Shown one piece after another: positions 24,617 to 37,649 of a DNA stretch of 64,000 nt. The notes under the pieces were generated by a model. That model ran no database searches. It had not been told where the DNA came from and saw nothing but the letters and a program-made list of their open reading frames with translations. Source of the DNA: Sebastes aleutianus (Eukaryota; Chordata; Actinopteri; Perciformes; Sebastidae); the NCBI GenBank assembly GCA_916700875.1, contig CAKAKS010000032.1, positions 19,955,629-20,019,628 of the forward strand. The letters run 5' to 3'. Within the stretch, counting starts at the first letter, position 1, and the number at the start of each line of letters is the position of its first letter. The position numbers were made by a program, and so were the translations under genes.

Positions 24617-24815
24617 GGTGTTCATTTGTGAAGATTATCTTGCTGAACAAAACATGTAAATATCATAAACGTGTGTTTGCCACAGAGTTTATTTTCTGCA
24701 ATAATCCAAAACCCAATGGAAAAATCCCACCAGTTTTTTGTCGAGGGAACCAGGGCGATGCTAACTTCCTGTTGGCTTATAAAAATACGTCATCCCTGGA
24801 GCATGCTTTATTCCC
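24617..24815 (+). repeat. Left arm of a long-range inverted repeat
   Basis: AAGATTATCTTGCTGAACAA, TTTTTGTCGAGGGAACC, GCGATGCTAACTTCCTG and ACGTCATCCCTGGAGCA match the reverse complement of 25460-25612. The left copy has about 45 extra bases. Confidence 0.75.
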
Positions 24816-25459
24816 CACATGCATTACACTCACTGTTCACCAAAAAATAATGAAGCCAATATATCTTCTTGTTACACATTTTTGTTCACATCAGTAAGTA
24901 AGAAGCTGTAGTTGAAAAGGAGGAGACTTGTTGAAAATAATTGCTAAGCCCAGAGACAGTTGACACATTGATTGTGCAAAAACAGACCACAGTTTAGCCT
25001 GATTTTCATACGACCCACATGTATTGCATTTGAAAGGTTGATACTCTCCTTGGTACACTGCTAAGCTTAATTTGTAGTCTTCAAAATTCACTGGGTGAGT
25101 TCCTGAGGGTGCAGGATTAATTTCAGTTTTCTGCTCCAGAGGAGGGAAGAAACACCTCCTTCTCTTCAGAGGATCCCCGGCTCTGATAATTGCCACGAGC
25201 ACAAACCGTTTAAATAAAACATAGACTGGGGTGATGCCAGACGACTGGGGGGCAAAAGTCTGCAGAGGACTAAGGGATCAATTAGGGATCAGTGTTTGTC
25301 TCCAATAGTGTAAAGGTCTGAGACAACACAAGAGGAATATTAGATTTTTCAACCTCTTCAAAGGGGCAAGATGGAAACTGCTGTGTCAGAGTAGATCTGT
25401 CTACCGTCATGTTTGACAGTCTTTGTGAAGCAAAACACACAAGAGGAGCTGCTGTCTAT

Positions 25460-25612
25460 AGCAGAGTGCTCCAGGGATGACCTATTTTTGCAGCCCAACC
25501 AGGAAGTTAGCATTGCTTTGGGCTCCCTCGACAAAAAGCCAATGGGATTTTTCAATTTTTCCATGATACTTACACGTTTTGTTCAGCAAGACAATCTTCA
25601 GAAATGAACACC
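25460..25612 (-). repeat. Right arm of the long-range inverted repeat
   Basis: Reverse complement of 24617-24815 with several substitutions. About 650 bp of unrelated sequence lies between the arms. Probably two insertions of one element in opposite orientation, or a foldback element with a long insert. Confidence 0.75.
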
Positions 25613-26395
25613 ATATGATTTGTAAAGTGTGAAGGCAATCGCCAGAAGTAAAGAGTTAACATTAGTCTATAAACGAACTACATACGCATGAGCGCGAGTA
25701 TACTATACACAACGATACATTTTTCTGATCCCGTTTGAATTGCGGCATGAATCAAACATATGTTTGTCAATTTAAAAGATACTTTTTTGCAAGTCTCTTT
25801 ATGCTGCTGATGTTTAGGCCTAAAGTTCCATCTATTTCATGAGACAGGTGCGTAGGAGATGGACAAGTAGATCAAAAGTTGCAAACAAACCACACTGTCT
25901 AACTTGCAAAAATACATTTATTTGTGACGTTTCTGTGCTAGACCTTCATCAGGCTAAATCTAGCATACTAACATTTGCTAATAAGCGTTAAACACACTGT
26001 TTTTTGTGCAGGTATTAGGTCATAAACCAAAGTGTTGATGATGGTGCTAGACTAAAAGTTAAGGAATCATCAAACTTAAAACAATTAATCCTAAAGGGGT
26101 TGTACACACATGAATGTGTGTGTAACATTTCCAACTATTGGAAATGCTTCCAATAGATGTTATCGCCGGACAATATATCTTAGATTTTGGATATTGTAAT
26201 ATGGCATATGTGTTCTTTTTCCCTGGTTTTAAAGGCAGCATTACAGTAAAGTGATGTTCTGAACTTACCAGATTGTTCTAGCTGTTCTATTATATGCCTT
26301 TACTTAATCATTACATTCACACTACTAATGATTATTTAACAAAACTCTCATTGTGTAAAAATTTTGTGAAAGCACCAATTGTCAACATTACAATA
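25613..26395. other. Spacer with a TGACGTTTCTGTGCTAGACC-type repeat fragment
   Basis: About 25895-25965 resembles the teleost repeat that carries ACGTTTC..CTTCATCAGG. Nothing else recognised. Confidence 0.3.
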
Positions 26396-26680
26396 TTGTC
26401 GCAATATTGATATCAAGGCATTTGGTAAAAAAAATGTGATATTTGATTTTCTACATATCGCCAAGCCCTAATAATTGTTTTAAAACTGCAAATGTCAACC
26501 TCATGGTGGCGCTAGAGGAACAATTAAAGGTCCCCCCAAAGCAATTAGGATTCATCTTGTAGTTACCATGAAGGTCTGTACAAAAATTTCATGACAATCC
26601 ATCTAATAGTTGTTGAGATATTTCAGTCGTGAAGTGGAGGAGAGACAAAACAACATTGCCATAAAGCCATGCTGCTAGCA
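26396..26680. repeat. Two adjacent teleost repeat fragments
   Basis: 26396-26470 (CAATATTGATATCAAGGC, CATATCGCCAAGCCCTA) is one end of a MITE family. 26500-26680 (CTCATGGTGGCGCTAGAGG, AATTTCATGACAATCCATCT, GCCATGCTGCTAGCA) is the uninterrupted relative of 11715-11990. Confidence 0.55.
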
Positions 26681-27519
26681 AGGCCAAAGAGTGAAAGAAA
26701 AAAACACTTAGAAAATAAATTATTAAATCAAACTATGTAAATAGTTCTTATTCATTTCAAAGAAAAAATACTTGCAGTGTGCATTCCTTTTTTACCTAAA
26801 GACCACAGTTCTCACAGAGTACATATCTTTCACCTTTAGAAATGAATGCTTTCCCTCTTTGTGTCTGAACACTATCTCTCTTTCTCTGCCTGTCCTTCGT
26901 TCTCTGCACATTCTCCAGCCAGCCATCACGTCATGGAGAAAGCTTGAGTGTTAATTGGAAGCTCTCCCACGGGAACTCGTAGGCGTCTTCCTTGTCCTCT
27001 GTGTTTATCGGCTAATGTGATTGCCACGGCTCTTCTCGGATTCATAGCTGCTCCTGAATAATGAACATGCTTAGTATTCCTTTCAGACTCTTGTGACCTG
27101 TTGTGCGTGAATGATACTTTAGCATTCAAAAGATTAAACCCCAGCTGACACAACTGGATTTATTGTACTACAACAGACACAGCGGCATGTTGTTTCTCTG
27201 ATGGTTGCTCTGTTGCAGGGTTAAATGAGACCAGCTTTGATGTATGCCCGCTTCTCACACTTGTAGTGTATTAATGATTTCCAAAAAATCCTTTGGGATA
27301 ACCTTGTTTATTAAATAGTGAGCTAAAGGAATAATTACGCACATAAATAACATAGTCACCGTGACGTCATCCATTTGGTTTGTGGACTGCCTTTTTGAAG
27401 TCTTGAGTTCAGCATTTCGACCAGAAGTGACACGAGAGGCTGGAGCTAAGTACAACCGAACACTGCATAAGACATTTTTAGGCAACCAAAAAGGTTATAA
27501 ATAACTTTAATGAACTGAA
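26681..27519. other. Spacer, nothing recognised
   Basis: No exon-like frame or known repeat. Confidence 0.3.
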
Positions 27520-28345
27520 AACACACTGTGAAAGGGTTAAAGTTGTAACATGAAAACACGGACAACTCCCAGACCGGACAACGCCGTGGTAGCGACCTGT
27601 CAATCACAAGGTAGTCACGCCATGGTCTATTTGACTCTGAATGGGACCATAATTTACTTAAGCACAACACGACTGGCAAAGTCGCAGATCGCAGCACTGT
27701 TCACACGACACAACTTGCTGTCTTGTAATCGTGAGTCTTTAAGTCGTTGTGGTTTTCACACTACATGACTGACCGGCGACAGAGGGTCACACACTACAAG
27801 ATCTTTCACCAGGAGGAATCCCCGATGAGGTCAACAAACTACGTTTTGTCTCGAAACAAATGCGAGAAATACACGGTAAGTGATACCATACGCAAGACAC
27901 ATTGCTGATGTTGTTGTTGGCACGTGTTCACAAAATAGCCTCTTTCCACCGGTTTCCACACGTCTTTTTTACTATTTATTCCTCTAGGTGCAACAACAAC
28001 TTTGTTCCGTGTTTCAAATGCAGTATAAGTTCCTATTATCACAGGCGACCGCTCCTCACCCAGGTTTCCCCTCAAACCCGTGTCTCGCGCTCTCATTGGC
28101 TGTAGCTCGTGGCCGGAGTCCCCGACAGGCCCAGATATTTAGCACGCTAGATATCAGAAATATGTCTGCGAGGCAGAAAGAGAGAGAGAGCTTCTTGGCT
28201 CGTGTCTTTGAACAGTTCACACATAGTTCACACAGAGCCAACGCCGATTTACCTCTGATCTAAGGCTTGTGTCGGGAGCTCCAAAAACTGTCAGGGAGCG
28301 AAAAATCAGGACTAAAATCGTGTAGTGTGAACTAGGCTTAAATGA
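27520..28345. mobile_element. Non-autonomous element with CACACTACA/TGTAGTGTG ends
   Basis: Contains GTTTTCACACTACATGACTG near 27752 and ends AAAATCGTGTAGTGTGAACT at about 28333. The CTAGGCTTA end resembles other teleost elements. 27585-27615 (CGACCTGTCAATCACAAGG) is another common fish repeat word. The open frames here are chance. Confidence 0.45.
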
Positions 28346-28359
28346 ACATCATGCTGTAT

Positions 28360-28622
28360 TGGAGAAGACTTGAAACTAGCGATTGAGACCATAAACTCAT
28401 GTTTACAATGTTTACTGAGGTAAATCAAGTGAGAAGTAGGCTCATTTTCTTATAGACTTCTATACAATCAGACTTCTTTTTGCAACCAGAGGAGTCGCAC
28501 CCTGCTGGCTGTTAGAAAGAATGCAAGTTTTATTCTCTTCCTCATTGGCTTCACTTTTCAGACCCCGAAGTTGCCCACTGATCTAAGCATATATTTTCCA
28601 AAATGTTGAACTATTCCTTTAA
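28360..28622. repeat. Teleost repeat (CAGACTTCTTTTTGCAACC family)
   Basis: GACTTCTTTTTGCAACCAGA, CCCTGCTGGCTGTTAGAAAG and ACTTTTCAGACCC, with the end TGAACTATTCCTTTAA, match a family found throughout percomorph genomes. Confidence 0.55.
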
Positions 28623-29944
28623 ATGTGCTCCTTCAGTAATGGCTGATCCTGATTATATTATTTTACTTGCAGGCTGACAAGATTAATAATTGAGACTGAA
28701 CTCACTGTAAGACGACGGCACACAGTGTTGGTGCTTTGACCTGAACCTCATCGATCAAGCTCCTCTGCTTGTGGTGTGATTTGCATTAGAGTAAGTGTAG
28801 CAGTCGAAAAATTTGACTAATTCACTCTACAAAGATTTTACTTAATTAATAATATACCCTGCTTCTATCATGCTGCCTGCAGGCTCATATTTCTGAAGCT
28901 GAAAAGTGAAATCTTTGCACGCATGAATTACACCAAATAGCTGAAGCCAGATAATGTGCGCTCATGAAATTGCTTTTGTCTAATTTGATTTTGTGGAAGA
29001 TAGTGTCACAAGAAGTTAATCCTTCTCATAAGCTTCTTCCATTTGTTTTGATATTATGTTTGATGGAGATTAAACACAGCCTGAGTGATATAGTGTTTCA
29101 ACAATTAATCTAATTGTTATTCCTCAGCCTGTTGTTTATTCAAACAACATGAATCAAACAGACTGTTTTTTTAATATGCACTCCACACCACTTGTATTGA
29201 TTTTTCACTTTACAAGCATGATGTAAGTATTTATAAACTGAATACTATATAGATTTTTACCCGCGCTAGAATTACAGCTATGTAATTGAAGGTGGTTATA
29301 AAATGTGTCAGTATTATAATGGCTTTAAATGGTTTCAATTACATTAGATTACCTGTAACAGTGTAATAAAGATGAATACCATTATAATTAAAATGTAAGT
29401 TGCTGCAGCTGTAATTTACACGAAGACTCACTCAACAGCCGTTTGATTACTATGATAAACTCAGCCTTCAACAATCAGACAGGATGTGAAGACAGGGTTG
29501 CTCACCACGGGACGCCGTTCACAGCCTGATTAAAATGGGAAGCAGCAGTGTCAGATATGGAGCCTATTGTGAAAAATGTTTCCTGCTTTTTGTTAATCAC
29601 TGATTATCCTTCCAAAAAAAGTAGCGTAATAACAGCTTGATTTAAAATAAAAAAAAACATGAAATGGGTCCAGTGAAGACCATCAGCTTTGTATCTATTT
29701 TCTTCTTGGCGAGATAGTTCCTTTTCATGCGGTCTCTATTGTATTCCATTTATTTATATCTGCTTTGTTGTGGTGGTATTTTTATATCATTTTCTTGGTA
29801 GTTTTCCATTATTAAACATTAAAGTGTGCAAAATCAGGAAATGTTATGTATCATATTTTGTTGTGATGCATATGTTTTGTTGGTATGTGTGTGTCGACAA
29901 TGAGCAATTTAAACATTAACTTAATTTTATTATGTGTCATTGTC
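28623..29944. other. Spacer, AT-rich, repeat-poor
   Basis: No recognised repeat or gene. It could contain conserved non-coding elements, but I cannot show that from one sequence. Confidence 0.3.
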
Positions 29945-30451
29945 TTAAAGGTCCCATATTGTGCTCATTTTCAGGCTCATACTTGTATTTTGTGTTTCTA
30001 CTAGAACATGTTTACATGCTGTAATGTTCAAAAAAACCTTTATTTTCCTCATACTGTCAGCCTGAATATACCTGTATTTACCCTCTGTCTGAAACGCTCC
30101 GTTTTAGCGCATTTTGACGGAACTGCAACAGAATTGCGTTGCTAGGCAACAGCTTGGGTCCATGTGTACTTCCTGTCAGCTGATGACATTCACATACACT
30201 GAAACCAGGAATAAACTGGGACACATTTAGAATGTTTTCGTTTAAAATTGTGTCAAGGGTCTAAATATTGTATATTCGTGACATCACAAATGGGCAGAAA
30301 TCCTGACAGCTTGTTTCAAATGCAGAGTTTCTGAATTCGGGCTGTGTATATTTCCCTGTGGATTGAGTGTTTCGATACTTTCACAGTATTTATATAGGAC
30401 TTAAGCCTGCTTTATAATAAAAAAAAACATTTTACAATATGGGACCTTTAA
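29945..30451. mobile_element. TTAA-bounded MITE, copy C
   Basis: Starts TTAAAGGTCCCATATTGT and ends ACAATATGGGACCTTTAA: perfect inverted ends with TTAA on both sides and no coding capacity. This end sequence is very common in fish. Confidence 0.85.
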
Positions 30452-31683
30452 ATAGTCAATGTCTTTTCACCATTTTATAGACCAAAGAACTTATCGATTC
30501 ATCAAGAAAACATTCAAAAGATTGATCAACGATGAAAATAATCGTTAGTTGCAGCCCTATAGCATGATCCCTCAGGATAAACCTCTCAATCTGAGTCTGT
30601 CACGACTTGTAGAATAAAAAAAAATCATGTTCTTTGTATTCTGGTGTGGATTGAATAGCCTTGTGTGGCTTGTTTTTTTTTTCTGATAATTGCATTTTTG
30701 CATTTTAGGAGGCTGTCAGGCATTTCTTGTTTGCTTTCAGCTTCAAGGTAAAACATACTTACAAAACAAAAGAGAGACAAACAGAACAAAACGGTGATGC
30801 TTTCAAACTCTGCCTTTCATTCAACCATTACATCCAACCTCCTGCCACTCCGCTTCCAACTCCCCTGTATTTATCTCTTTTCAACACCACTGAGGCTACT
30901 TTCTCAGGACTGAAGATAGGTGTCCTCTTTTGGGGGAGTCATGTTGTTGGCATCTCTGCTGATTTTTAAATTTATAAATATAAACAATAGAAGCAGAAGA
31001 AGCATGCAAAGTCACACAAACACACATAAAATACAAGGATGGGAAGCTTTTGTAGATAACGTTATTATGCCTCTGACATTTCATGATACATACTTGTGTT
31101 GATGTTAGCTTTCTAGAGCAGAACCAGATGGCTGTTCGGACAGTAATGACACCTCAAAGACAAGATGAAAAACAAAATCACTTCTCCTAATGATTATAGC
31201 CCAAACCTGTGGGCTTTAATAATGTAATATTAGGCTGTCTGTCTCAAGCTCCCAGAGCTCATACATCAAAGGAACAATTTAGACACCTTCTCTGACGCCA
31301 CAGACCTCCTAGCAATAACTCTCTCTCACACACACACACACACACTTGGCAAAGCAAACTGTGAAAGCTTCACATTCAGTGAAAATGAATTTTGGGAATC
31401 ATTAGAAAAGATAAAATGCTGATTTCGTTGTAGGAACAGGTGTGGTAGCGTGACACGCCATTAATCAATCAAAACTTAACAATGAACTCCTGACTCTGGT
31501 GGTCATGACCTTTGACCTCATCCACAAACATATATTTGAGAGAGACTGATGAGAGTTGAACCCGCGTGAACCCAAAACTGGGTTAAACCACTGAACCGAA
31601 ACTGATATAACACGTCTCCTAACATTACTCGTATTGTGAAAAGAGGCTGAAGCAACCTGCAGACACAAACAGGTCTACAGTGA
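30452..31683. other. Spacer with a MITE end and a (CA)n run
   Basis: 30485-30560 ends ATCGTTAGTTGCAGCCCTA, one end of the element whose fuller copy is 57275-57566. A (CA)n microsatellite lies at about 31327-31346. No gene seen. Confidence 0.45.
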
Positions 31684-31875
31684 CCAGGGTTATTATAGTA
31701 AACTAAGACTGAAACTAAAACGAAAATAAGCAGTGAAAAATATTGTTAGTAAACTGAAACTAAAAAAGGAACAAATTAAAACTAAACTGAAACTAAACTG
31801 GTTAGTAAACTAATACAAAATAAAATAAACGATAAATGCAAATTCACTTCAGTTTTAGTTTTTTTCACTATATAA
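31684..31875. repeat. AAACTAAAACTAAA-rich repeat, second copy of the 7105-7695 family
   Basis: AGGGTTATTATAGTAAACTA, then AACTAAACTGAAACTAAACTG. Opposite orientation to the copy in gabrr1. Confidence 0.6.
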
Positions 31876-32089
31876 TGTATCACTACAGAAAAAAGGAGAA
31901 AGCATGAATGTCCTTCAACTCTTGTGACGTTGAACCAAAAGTAGCCAAAACCTGATTTAGCTTATTCCTCACAGAGCTCACAACAATGAACCACACTGTT
32001 GCACTGTGGGACATGTTCCTTCATTTACGATGAACGTGGGTACTGTAGGATGTACTGTGTAGTTTAGTGTCAGCGAATGTGTGTGATGT

Positions 32090-32485
32090 TGTGAGCGAAC
32101 AAGTGAGCTAGTGGAGCAGAAGAGAGTTAGTTTAGCTTTGAGAATATCAAGTGAAGTTGCAGTTTATGTAGAAATAAATGCTGCCTCTCCTCAAAACCAA
32201 CAGAAGTTTCCTGTGTCTTGTTTCCCGGCGGCTGAGTGAAGTAACGGCGGTTAACTATACGGAGCGAGTAACGTTATCGACTCTGGCCCAAGCAGGAAAA
32301 GTTAACACAGTGGTTTGTCCGTTCTGGGCTACGGGCTATGTAGATATAAACGGCCCATTCTAAGGTAACGAAAACACAATGATTCATATTTTCAGGTGAT
32401 TATACACTAAAGAAAACATACTTATTAATATTATACTCCATTCCTCCTAATAGATCCCCTTAAATGCTACACACCATTCCTTTAA
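32090..32485. mobile_element. Composite relative of the TTAA-bounded elements A and B
   Basis: 32110-32300 matches the interior of element B (15990-16260). 32300-32485 is the reverse complement of the first part of element A (14444-14660). It ends in TTAA at 32482. The left end is unclear. Confidence 0.65.
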
Positions 32486-32499
32486 ACCAGTTGTGTCTG

Positions 32500-32615
32500 A
32501 AGTTTTGTCCGCCTGGTGAATCTAAGTCCAATATTCACCTCCGTTTAGCTCTGTTTTGGTCTTCATGAGAAAAATATCTGTCTCTTTAGCTGCTAAATGC
32601 TCCGCTTTGAGCCAT
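32500..32615 (-). repeat. Repeat shared with 37890-37990
   Basis: TCCGCCTGGTGAATCTAAGTCC, ATTCACCTCCGTTTAGCTC and TCTTTAGCTGCTAAATG are the reverse complement of words in the element at 37650-38060. Confidence 0.55.
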
Positions 32616-32656
32616 TGTCAGTTTGAAAATAAAGATTATAGCAGCTTTAGAAATGA

Positions 32657-32915
32657 AAGTAGAGGCAAATAACAATAGAAAAACTGACTGTGACTGTCCA
32701 GCTTACTTTGAAAGGAAGTCCTTGGTAAAGGATGGCAGTCTGGAAAACATCCAAGGCACTTCTATTGTGAATCTAAAATCCTTTATTAAGTGGTGGATAA
32801 CACCAACGCGTTTTCGTGCCTCGGATGTTTTCCAGACTGTCATCTTATACCAAGGACTTCCTTTCAATGCAAGCTGGACAGACGCAGTTTTTTATTGTTA
32901 TTTGACTATTTGCCC
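32657..32915. repeat. Long inverted repeat (about 105-nt arms, about 45-nt loop)
   Basis: The left arm 32657-32763 is the reverse complement of the right arm 32810-32915, at roughly 85-90% identity by eye. Shared blocks are CAAATAACAATA, GAAAGGAAGTCCTTGGTA and CAGTCTGGAAAACATCC. The loop contains ACCAACGCGTTTTCGTG. A 128-codon open frame (32623-33009) runs through both arms, but it is a by-product of the palindrome. Confidence 0.85.
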
Positions 32916-35555
32916 CCTCCTTGAAGAGCACCTGTTTTTTAACTTCAACATTACCAATACAGAGTTTCCTGACCCAGTGCAGCACTCACAATTTTTTCAT
33001 TATCTGTAAAAGAATAGGCAGGTCAGGAACAAGCAAGGCTTGGGGATGAGAGCCACAGACAAGCTGGAAAGCATTGTTGGCTTTTTTTTCATGAGCTTTG
33101 TTGACAATAACAAATGTATAGTATCACCTGCATTATCTTTTAGAAGTTCACACAGAGATATTGGGATACATTTCTATGCGTGCAAGTTTTTAACGCAGCG
33201 AGTCACCATGACCTTGAGTAGCGACCCTTTGATGAAACCACACAGACTGACACAATGGCAAGCATAATAATTGGATCTGTCACTCTCACGTATCCCTGAG
33301 TAAAGTACTGGCAACTGGCATCAATAGGCACAAAAAAAAGCAATTTAGCCTGAAGGATCACAACATGCCTGACGTGGTGATGGACCCACCCAAATAACAA
33401 CAGAACCTGAACGCAACACATTCATCGTCCACTGCTTTTCAAATACACTATCATCAAACCAACTGTGGATTACTTTTTTTGTGCCGTCTCAGAGTCTCTG
33501 CATAGTTAGACACTCAAATGTACACACGCACACTGGTGTAAGTCAGGCGACCTTGTGCAGCAGTGTCGCCATGGTGATGCACCTGAACTGCTCACAAAGA
33601 CACGGTACAGCTTTTATAATCCTTTCAGCTTGTAAATCAGAAATAAGATTGATAATTGTTCTTGCCGAGACATGGAAGAATCTTTTTTTGCGGGGCTTCG
33701 CAGTTATCACTTGAGGGTTGGATGAGAAATAAATACAAATATCGATGCGAGCAACAAACAAATCAGTGACAAGAAAAATTGAAATTTTAAAGCAGCCTGT
33801 AAAAATATTTATTCCATTTGGAGAAAGTCACCGCAGACAAATTACATCTTAGTACTGGAGGGGAATAGTGAAAAGGTCTTCTAAGAGTTTCTTTACTTTA
33901 TATTCCATACTGTGCTGCAATACAGTGCTGCCTGAGTGAGTAATATCCGCAGCCGATTCGAAGTTTAACCACATACGTGTACGCCTGAAGTCAATTAGGC
34001 CACAAGCTGTGAAGTGATAAGAAGTGGGGGGGTTATAGGTACAAAGCGAAGGAATCGGCTCTGCTCGCCAAGTTCGTCGTGATGGCTGATGGCGGGCTGC
34101 CAGCAGGGTTGTTTATGCTCTGTAGTCATCAATCTATTTTCCAGCCCAGATGGCTGTGATTGCTGTAGGAGGGGGAGATACGAGCTCTATACCTGACAAG
34201 GTTTATTATCAAATGTGCCATTACTTTTCAAAATCAGCTTCTTTACAAACACTAAACTGATGTACACAAATATCATATTTTCGTCATTATCAGCTAATGC
34301 CCAACTGTTGATCATGCAACACACACAGATGTGTGAAAATACAGAATCAGATTTATGTGCCATCATCAAATGATCATCAGATGATGATGATGGATGTATT
34401 TTTCTTTCTTGGGTTTAAATGGAGCAGCTCTTTTCTCTGGAAATCAAGAACGTTTAAAATCAATGCAAGTAACTAATGTAAAATTACAATCTCACAAATT
34501 TGTCTCTATGTTTTCTCTATAATTACTACCACATTACATTTTACTGCTTTCAAGAAATGATTAGGAAATAAAGAACCCGTAAAATTACAATTTACACTTA
34601 TAAGTAAACTCACTTTATGCATTTACAGAAGTTAATTCTGGTTTAAAGACTACAAAGCTCTCATAATTTGCAAACTGCTTACATCACCAGTAAGATTTCC
34701 TGTGGTGGTGGTTGTTCTGTGATGGTGTACCAGTTACTTTCCTGTCCTGGTTTGGATGTATTTGACTTGCACAAGATTTCAGTATCCGGGGTCACAGCAG
34801 TTGAATGTCATTGGGAGTTGAAATGTCATCTGTCACTAATGTTCATCTTTGATCTTTGGTTTTGGAAGAAGCTCAGTTTTGAGTGTAATAACCAGTAAAC
34901 TTTGTTTGAGTTCAGACCAGATGGAGGTCTGATCTCTCAGAGTCCGATGAGTCAGAGTGCATTCTCTAGGTATAGTGTATGTTTGAGCTGGTACCAAATC
35001 CAGGAGACTGGTACTATCCTACCACAAAGCAGAGAGTTCATCCGGCTGTTTCAAGATAGCTTAATATTGCTGTTTGACATCACATCAGACTATACCAACT
35101 ACATAAAAAAGGTCTGTCCTAAGGTATTTATTAGTTTCTGACTGTGGGAAAAGTGGGGGAAACCACAAAAACTGTTGAATTTCTGAAGTGAATCTGTTTA
35201 ACCAAAACCCACACATTTAGAGTATTCTATGTGATCTTCTTTGTGACAACTTATGTAATAATGTTTCACTTCCATTCACTGATCCTTCCCTCCGCTGCCT
35301 CACACTTTGAAAACTGTTGCGCTGACTGAATGCAAATACCTAACACATTAAAAATGAATGTGTTACTCTCTAGTTCAAATCCTCAAATGATATTAAAATT
35401 ATACCGTTCTAACAAAATATGTTTAGCATATATTAACACAACACAAATATCAAACATGAAAATAGAATTCAACTAAGCCAATATTTGAGTAAGCAATAAA
35501 ACACATCTTACACATTAAACCTAGAAACCTTACTCTTGAACCCTTGAACACACGG
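32916..35555. other. Gene-free spacer, repeat-poor
   Basis: No exon, RNA gene or named repeat recognised. The longest open frames are under 80 codons. Confidence 0.35.
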
Positions 35556-36115
35556 TGCTATTATATGTAAGGGAAACATGAATGTGTATAGGGAACATGA
35601 ATGCAACCGTATGTATGTCTGAGTGCTATGTGTATCAGCTATCTCTGGTGTACGAAAATAGTGTGACATACTGGTTGGGGGATGTGACAAGAAGGTAACG
35701 TGGTTTGTCTAAGTGCTACGTATATCAGCTATTTCTGGCGTGCGAAAATTGAGTGACATACTTTGTGTGACTGTGCAGTTATGTAAGGGGTACATGGAAA
35801 TTATTCACTGCATGTAATGTAATGTCACCTTTATTATGGAGTGGACTGTTAGTGAAACACCTCAAGCAGCTGGACTTCCTTCCTGTTAGCGAATACAAGG
35901 GAGTACTGAGCTTTTATTTTGAAGGGAAAGAGGAAGTGTAATGTGTATAATGTGATGCTACTGGGACTGGCACCAAGGAGTCTGGAGATGGGAACGAGTA
36001 AAGACGCTAACATGTTCAAGCCTCTGTCTCATCGTGTCCTTATTCCACATAATAAATAAGCATATAGGCGCACATAAAAGACCGCTCGGTTACACTAGCT
36101 AGCAAAACAGAACTG
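35556..36115. repeat. Possible LTR-like sequence with a tandem 56-bp duplication
   Basis: 35622-35677 and 35708-35763 are about 85% identical (GTGCTATGTGTATCAGCTAT against GTGCTACGTATATCAGCTAT). Downstream are AATAAATAAGC and CTCGGTTACA, which would suit the end of an LTR, but no partner LTR or primer-binding site was found. Confidence 0.3.
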
Positions 36116-37649
36116 AGAAGCTAACGTTATAGCTTACCGAGGCGGTCTCGTAGCTTCTGCAGAGAAACCGTTTCACCGTCACCTGATAACTGCTCGACTT
36201 CAAGAAGTGTTTTGACTTGGTTCCTATTGTTTCTCAACTTTTGTGAAGCTCGGAGTTTGTTAGTTAGAGCAATTACTTCTAGCTCAACGGCTCAAAGGGG
36301 CTCTCGTCTCCATAAATATATATATGTACGTAGATACCGCATTGGCGTTTGAATCGTCGTACATCAACGTCCAACTTCTGGTTAGTTTCGGTAAGGGATG
36401 GGAATGGGTGAAACTAAAGATTTGACTAAGTTATCACAACTGTAGTGTCCGGTAACAGAAATAAAAGCATTAAGTTCAAACTTAAGTTGATAGTTCAATT
36501 GTTTATAACTTTATTCTTTTTTACTTTAACCAGTTTTGTTCAGCTGGGTTACATGTGATATATTGCCATCAATACCCTGGGACTTTATTCAACCATCCTA
36601 TTGCCCAGAAGACTGCTTGAATAAAATATTATTGGATCAAAGGGTTTTCTCATAATTGAGTGCGCAGTAAATCTAAATTTATCTATTTGCCAGACACGCT
36701 TTTAAGCATGAAAGTGGGGAGGCGTTAATAGAAAGTTGAAGGGAAAATGACAAATATTAAAAGGAGAGAAGAAAAACCTTTATCAGCATCAGATGGAGCC
36801 TTTTTTTCCCTTTCATGAGTCAATGTTGGTTTTGTTCTCTTAATGCTGATGAGTTCACACACAACCCACATCTGACCAACAATCAGCACAGTAATGCTTC
36901 ATGTGAATGCAAAACACTTGTCAACATCGATCGTCTAAGTCAAACTGCTCTTTACTGCTTACCACAAATGCATTTAGACTGATGGACAATGTGTACTAGA
37001 CTGGAAATGTTTTAATTTTCCTGCAACATGCAAGCAAATGCATGCTTGCACCAGAACAGAGGCATATTTTCCACCCTTTTTGTGACAAAGCTTTACGTTG
37101 CAGGTCACTGCAGTAAAAGCAGTGAGTGAACTTATGTTGTAACTCTGCACTGACCAAGCTCAGACCAATTTTAAACTCTTTGTTCTTAAACGTCAGCTCA
37201 TTTGTGGTGGAGTCTCTTTATCTTGTGATGAAGCTAAAAGCTGATACACAAAGTAACTCTGTGATGAAAGAACTCCCCCTGGGATGTGAGAGGACTCTGC
37301 AATTTGCCGGATGCATTTGCCGGTAATGGGTGAATAAATACAATGGGATGAGTAGAATGAGAATGGATATGTGTTGTGGTGGGAATGCAATGTTTTCAAG
37401 GATGTTCTCATGGACTTGCTAGGTAGGAATGAAGTTTATAAGCAAGTCTGTAACACATAACTTTTCCCTTTCCTCATTCATTGGCCTATTTGTTGAATAA
37501 AGGAAGCCACCGTGTCCATGCTCCCGTTCACATTATTGTATCTCTCCATTTTAAAAGGTGCAACATCAGCAATATAGACTTTAAAACCAGCTATATATCA
37601 TTTAAACATATTTAATGTAGTAAGGATTTAAAGCAGCTATAATCAATAT
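36116..37649. other. Spacer, nothing recognised
   Basis: No gene or repeat family identified. Confidence 0.3.

Noticed and set aside
24891..25202. 103-codon minus-strand frame
   Set aside because: It lies between the arms of an inverted repeat and shows no protein family signature.
32623..33009. 128-codon open frame as a gene
   Set aside because: It runs through both arms and the loop of an inverted repeat; the second half encodes antisense of the first. No family signature.
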